Made by a program: the position numbers and the translations under genes. Below the pieces are notes generated by a model. The model had not been told where the DNA came from. It saw only the letters and a list, made by a program, of their open reading frames with translations, and ran no database searches. This document shows positions 63,526 through 64,000 of a DNA stretch of 64,000 nt, piece by piece (within the stretch, counting starts at the first letter, position 1; each line of letters opens with the position of its first letter). Origin of the DNA: Achromobacter xylosoxidans (lineage in GTDB: Bacteria; Pseudomonadota; Gammaproteobacteria; Burkholderiales; Burkholderiaceae_B); contig NZ_LN831029.1 in NCBI RefSeq assembly GCF_001457475.1, positions 1,922,001 to 1,986,000 on the forward strand. Reading direction: 5' to 3'.

Positions 63526-63552
63526 GATTTTAAGGTAGCGAGTCGCTACCAT
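63524..63552 (+). promoter_or_regulatory. Rightward promoter controlled by the S24 repressor
   Basis: TTGATT-N17-TACCAT. Operator 3 fills its spacer, so repressor binding would block polymerase. Confidence 0.55.
63534..63550. promoter_or_regulatory. Operator 3 of the S24 repressor, perfect palindrome
   Basis: GGTAGCGAGTCGCTACC is fully symmetrical about its central G and is the best match to the consensus. Confidence 0.75.
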
Positions 63553-63782
63553 GATTCCAATCCCGAAGATAGTCGGGGCGACCGCAGCCATGCCCGGCCG
63601 CCGGTGGCCCTGCCGGGACCCACCCCGCCGACCGTGGCGCACGAAGGGGCACCGGCCAATGTGCCCTTGAATCGCTACCGGAGTAGCGACCGCCACGGGC
63701 GGACAAACCGGGATGACGACGAATCGAAGGCTTGGAACAAGGAAAAAAGCATGGATAAGCATCTTGTCCGGGAGGCATCCCG

Positions 63783-64000
63783 ATGAAATATGCAAGCGAA
63801 GTCCTGGATCTCATGGCGGCGGCGCCGGGGCGTCCCTGGCGCATGGCGGAACTGGTGCGCGGCGCATCCGGCGCGCGCGAGCTGACGCGGCGCGAACGCA
63901 ACGCGATGCGACAGGCCATCCTGCGCGTACTCGAAACGCTGCGCGAGGGCGGCCAGGTGGCGCGCATCGAGCATGCCCGCAACTCGCTCAGCTACGTCTG
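63783..64000 (+). CDS. Hypothetical small DNA-binding-like protein, 3'-truncated
   Basis: The ORF opens at ATG 63783 after GGGAGGC and runs off the window, with 72 codons visible. The product begins MKYASEVLDLMAAAPGRPWR and continues RMAELVRGASGARELTRRER, then AMRQAILRVLETLREGG. Its Arg-rich helical pattern suggests a winged helix or small phage regulator. It is transcribed away from the S24 repressor, under the operator-covered promoter, as expected for an early gene of the element. The family is not recognised. Confidence 0.6.
   Translation, partial: MKYASEVLDLMAAAPGRPWRMAELVRGASGARELTRRERNAMRQAILRVLETLREGGQVARIEHARNSLSYV

Larger units (their letters stand above)
63474..63782. other. Divergent operator region of the S24 repressor
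   Basis: The gap holds the operator array and both promoters. Consensus operator: GGTAGCGA-N-TCGCTACC. Leftward promoter: TGTACT (63509-63504, minus) and TACTAT (63486-63481), N17, starting at the repressor ATG. Rightward promoter: TTGATT (63524-63529) and TACCAT (63547-63552), N17. A fourth site, TCGCTAC-CGGA-GTAGCGA, lies at 63672-63689 inside the rightward leader. Further right a GTG-initiated 60-residue frame (63604-63786) exists but is not convincing. Confidence 0.7.

Noticed and set aside
63604..63786. A 60-codon GTG-initiated frame right of the operator array
   Set aside because: No good ribosome site and polar, low-information sequence. Only its end (MDKHLVREASR, overlapping the next ATG) might be a short coupled ORF.

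Overview
This is high-GC chromosomal DNA that reads as Betaproteobacteria, family Alcaligenaceae (Bordetella or Achromobacter). The evidence is a Bug-family tricarboxylate binding protein, an H-NS protein of the BpH3 type, a hemC-hemD-hemX-hemY cluster, a PLP aminotransferase-hom-thrC order, three-gene pntAA-pntAB-pntB and GC-rich dispersed intergenic repeats. Genus is inferred from gene content; no rRNA or tRNA is visible to fix it. No CRISPR array, insertion sequence or tRNA gene was recognised. LAYOUT. 1-3.4 kb: 5'-truncated Pls/PosA-type polyamino-acid synthetase. 3.5-6.2 kb: DUF2889 gene and sucCD. 6.4-8.1 kb: two TerC-family membrane genes and a 40-residue membrane ORF. 8.1-13.3 kb: hemC, hemD, hemX, hemY, ppa. 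13.3-21.2 kb: two divergent gene blocks with an IclR regulator, two SDR dehydrogenases, a cupin, a complete branched-chain-type ABC importer (binding protein, LivG, LivF, fused LivH-LivM) and a Dabb protein, probably one unidentified uptake and catabolism module. 21.3-25 kb: fumarylacetoacetase-family enzyme, entericidin-like lipoprotein, PIN-PhoH protein, peroxiredoxin, Mth938-like protein. 25.3-29.5 kb: alaC-like aminotransferase, hom and thrC, separated by copies of a dispersed repeat. 29.7-35 kb: YgdR-like lipoprotein, fbp, pepN, DUF4136 lipoprotein, H-NS. 35-35.75 kb: gene-free region with repeated TTGGGA/TCCCAA motifs. 35.8-38.6 kb: tldD, then aroG preceded by a Phe/Tyr-rich leader peptide and attenuator. 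38.7-44.2 kb: a FAD-linked dehydrogenase and glcDEF. 44.3-47.2 kb: pnt genes. 47.3-50.4 kb: N-formylglutamate amidohydrolase, Bug protein, LysR regulator. 50.4-56 kb: mnmA, TauE exporter, GST, purB, cytochrome c', cytochrome b. 56-63.5 kb: hypothetical proteins, GNAT, DUF3053 lipoprotein, AI-2E-family permease, DUF4153 membrane protein. 63.5-64 kb: S24 repressor with an operator array and a divergent gene running off the end, probably the edge of a prophage or island. HOW IT FITS TOGETHER. Most of the window is core metabolism: TCA cycle, haem, threonine, aromatic amino acids, glycolate oxidation, NADPH balance, purines and tRNA thiolation. The less ordinary parts are the aroG attenuator, the Pls-like synthetase, the IclR/ABC/SDR/cupin module, the terC leader with repeated CCTAGG motifs and the phage-like switch at the right edge. 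All function calls come from reading motifs by eye; no database search was run.
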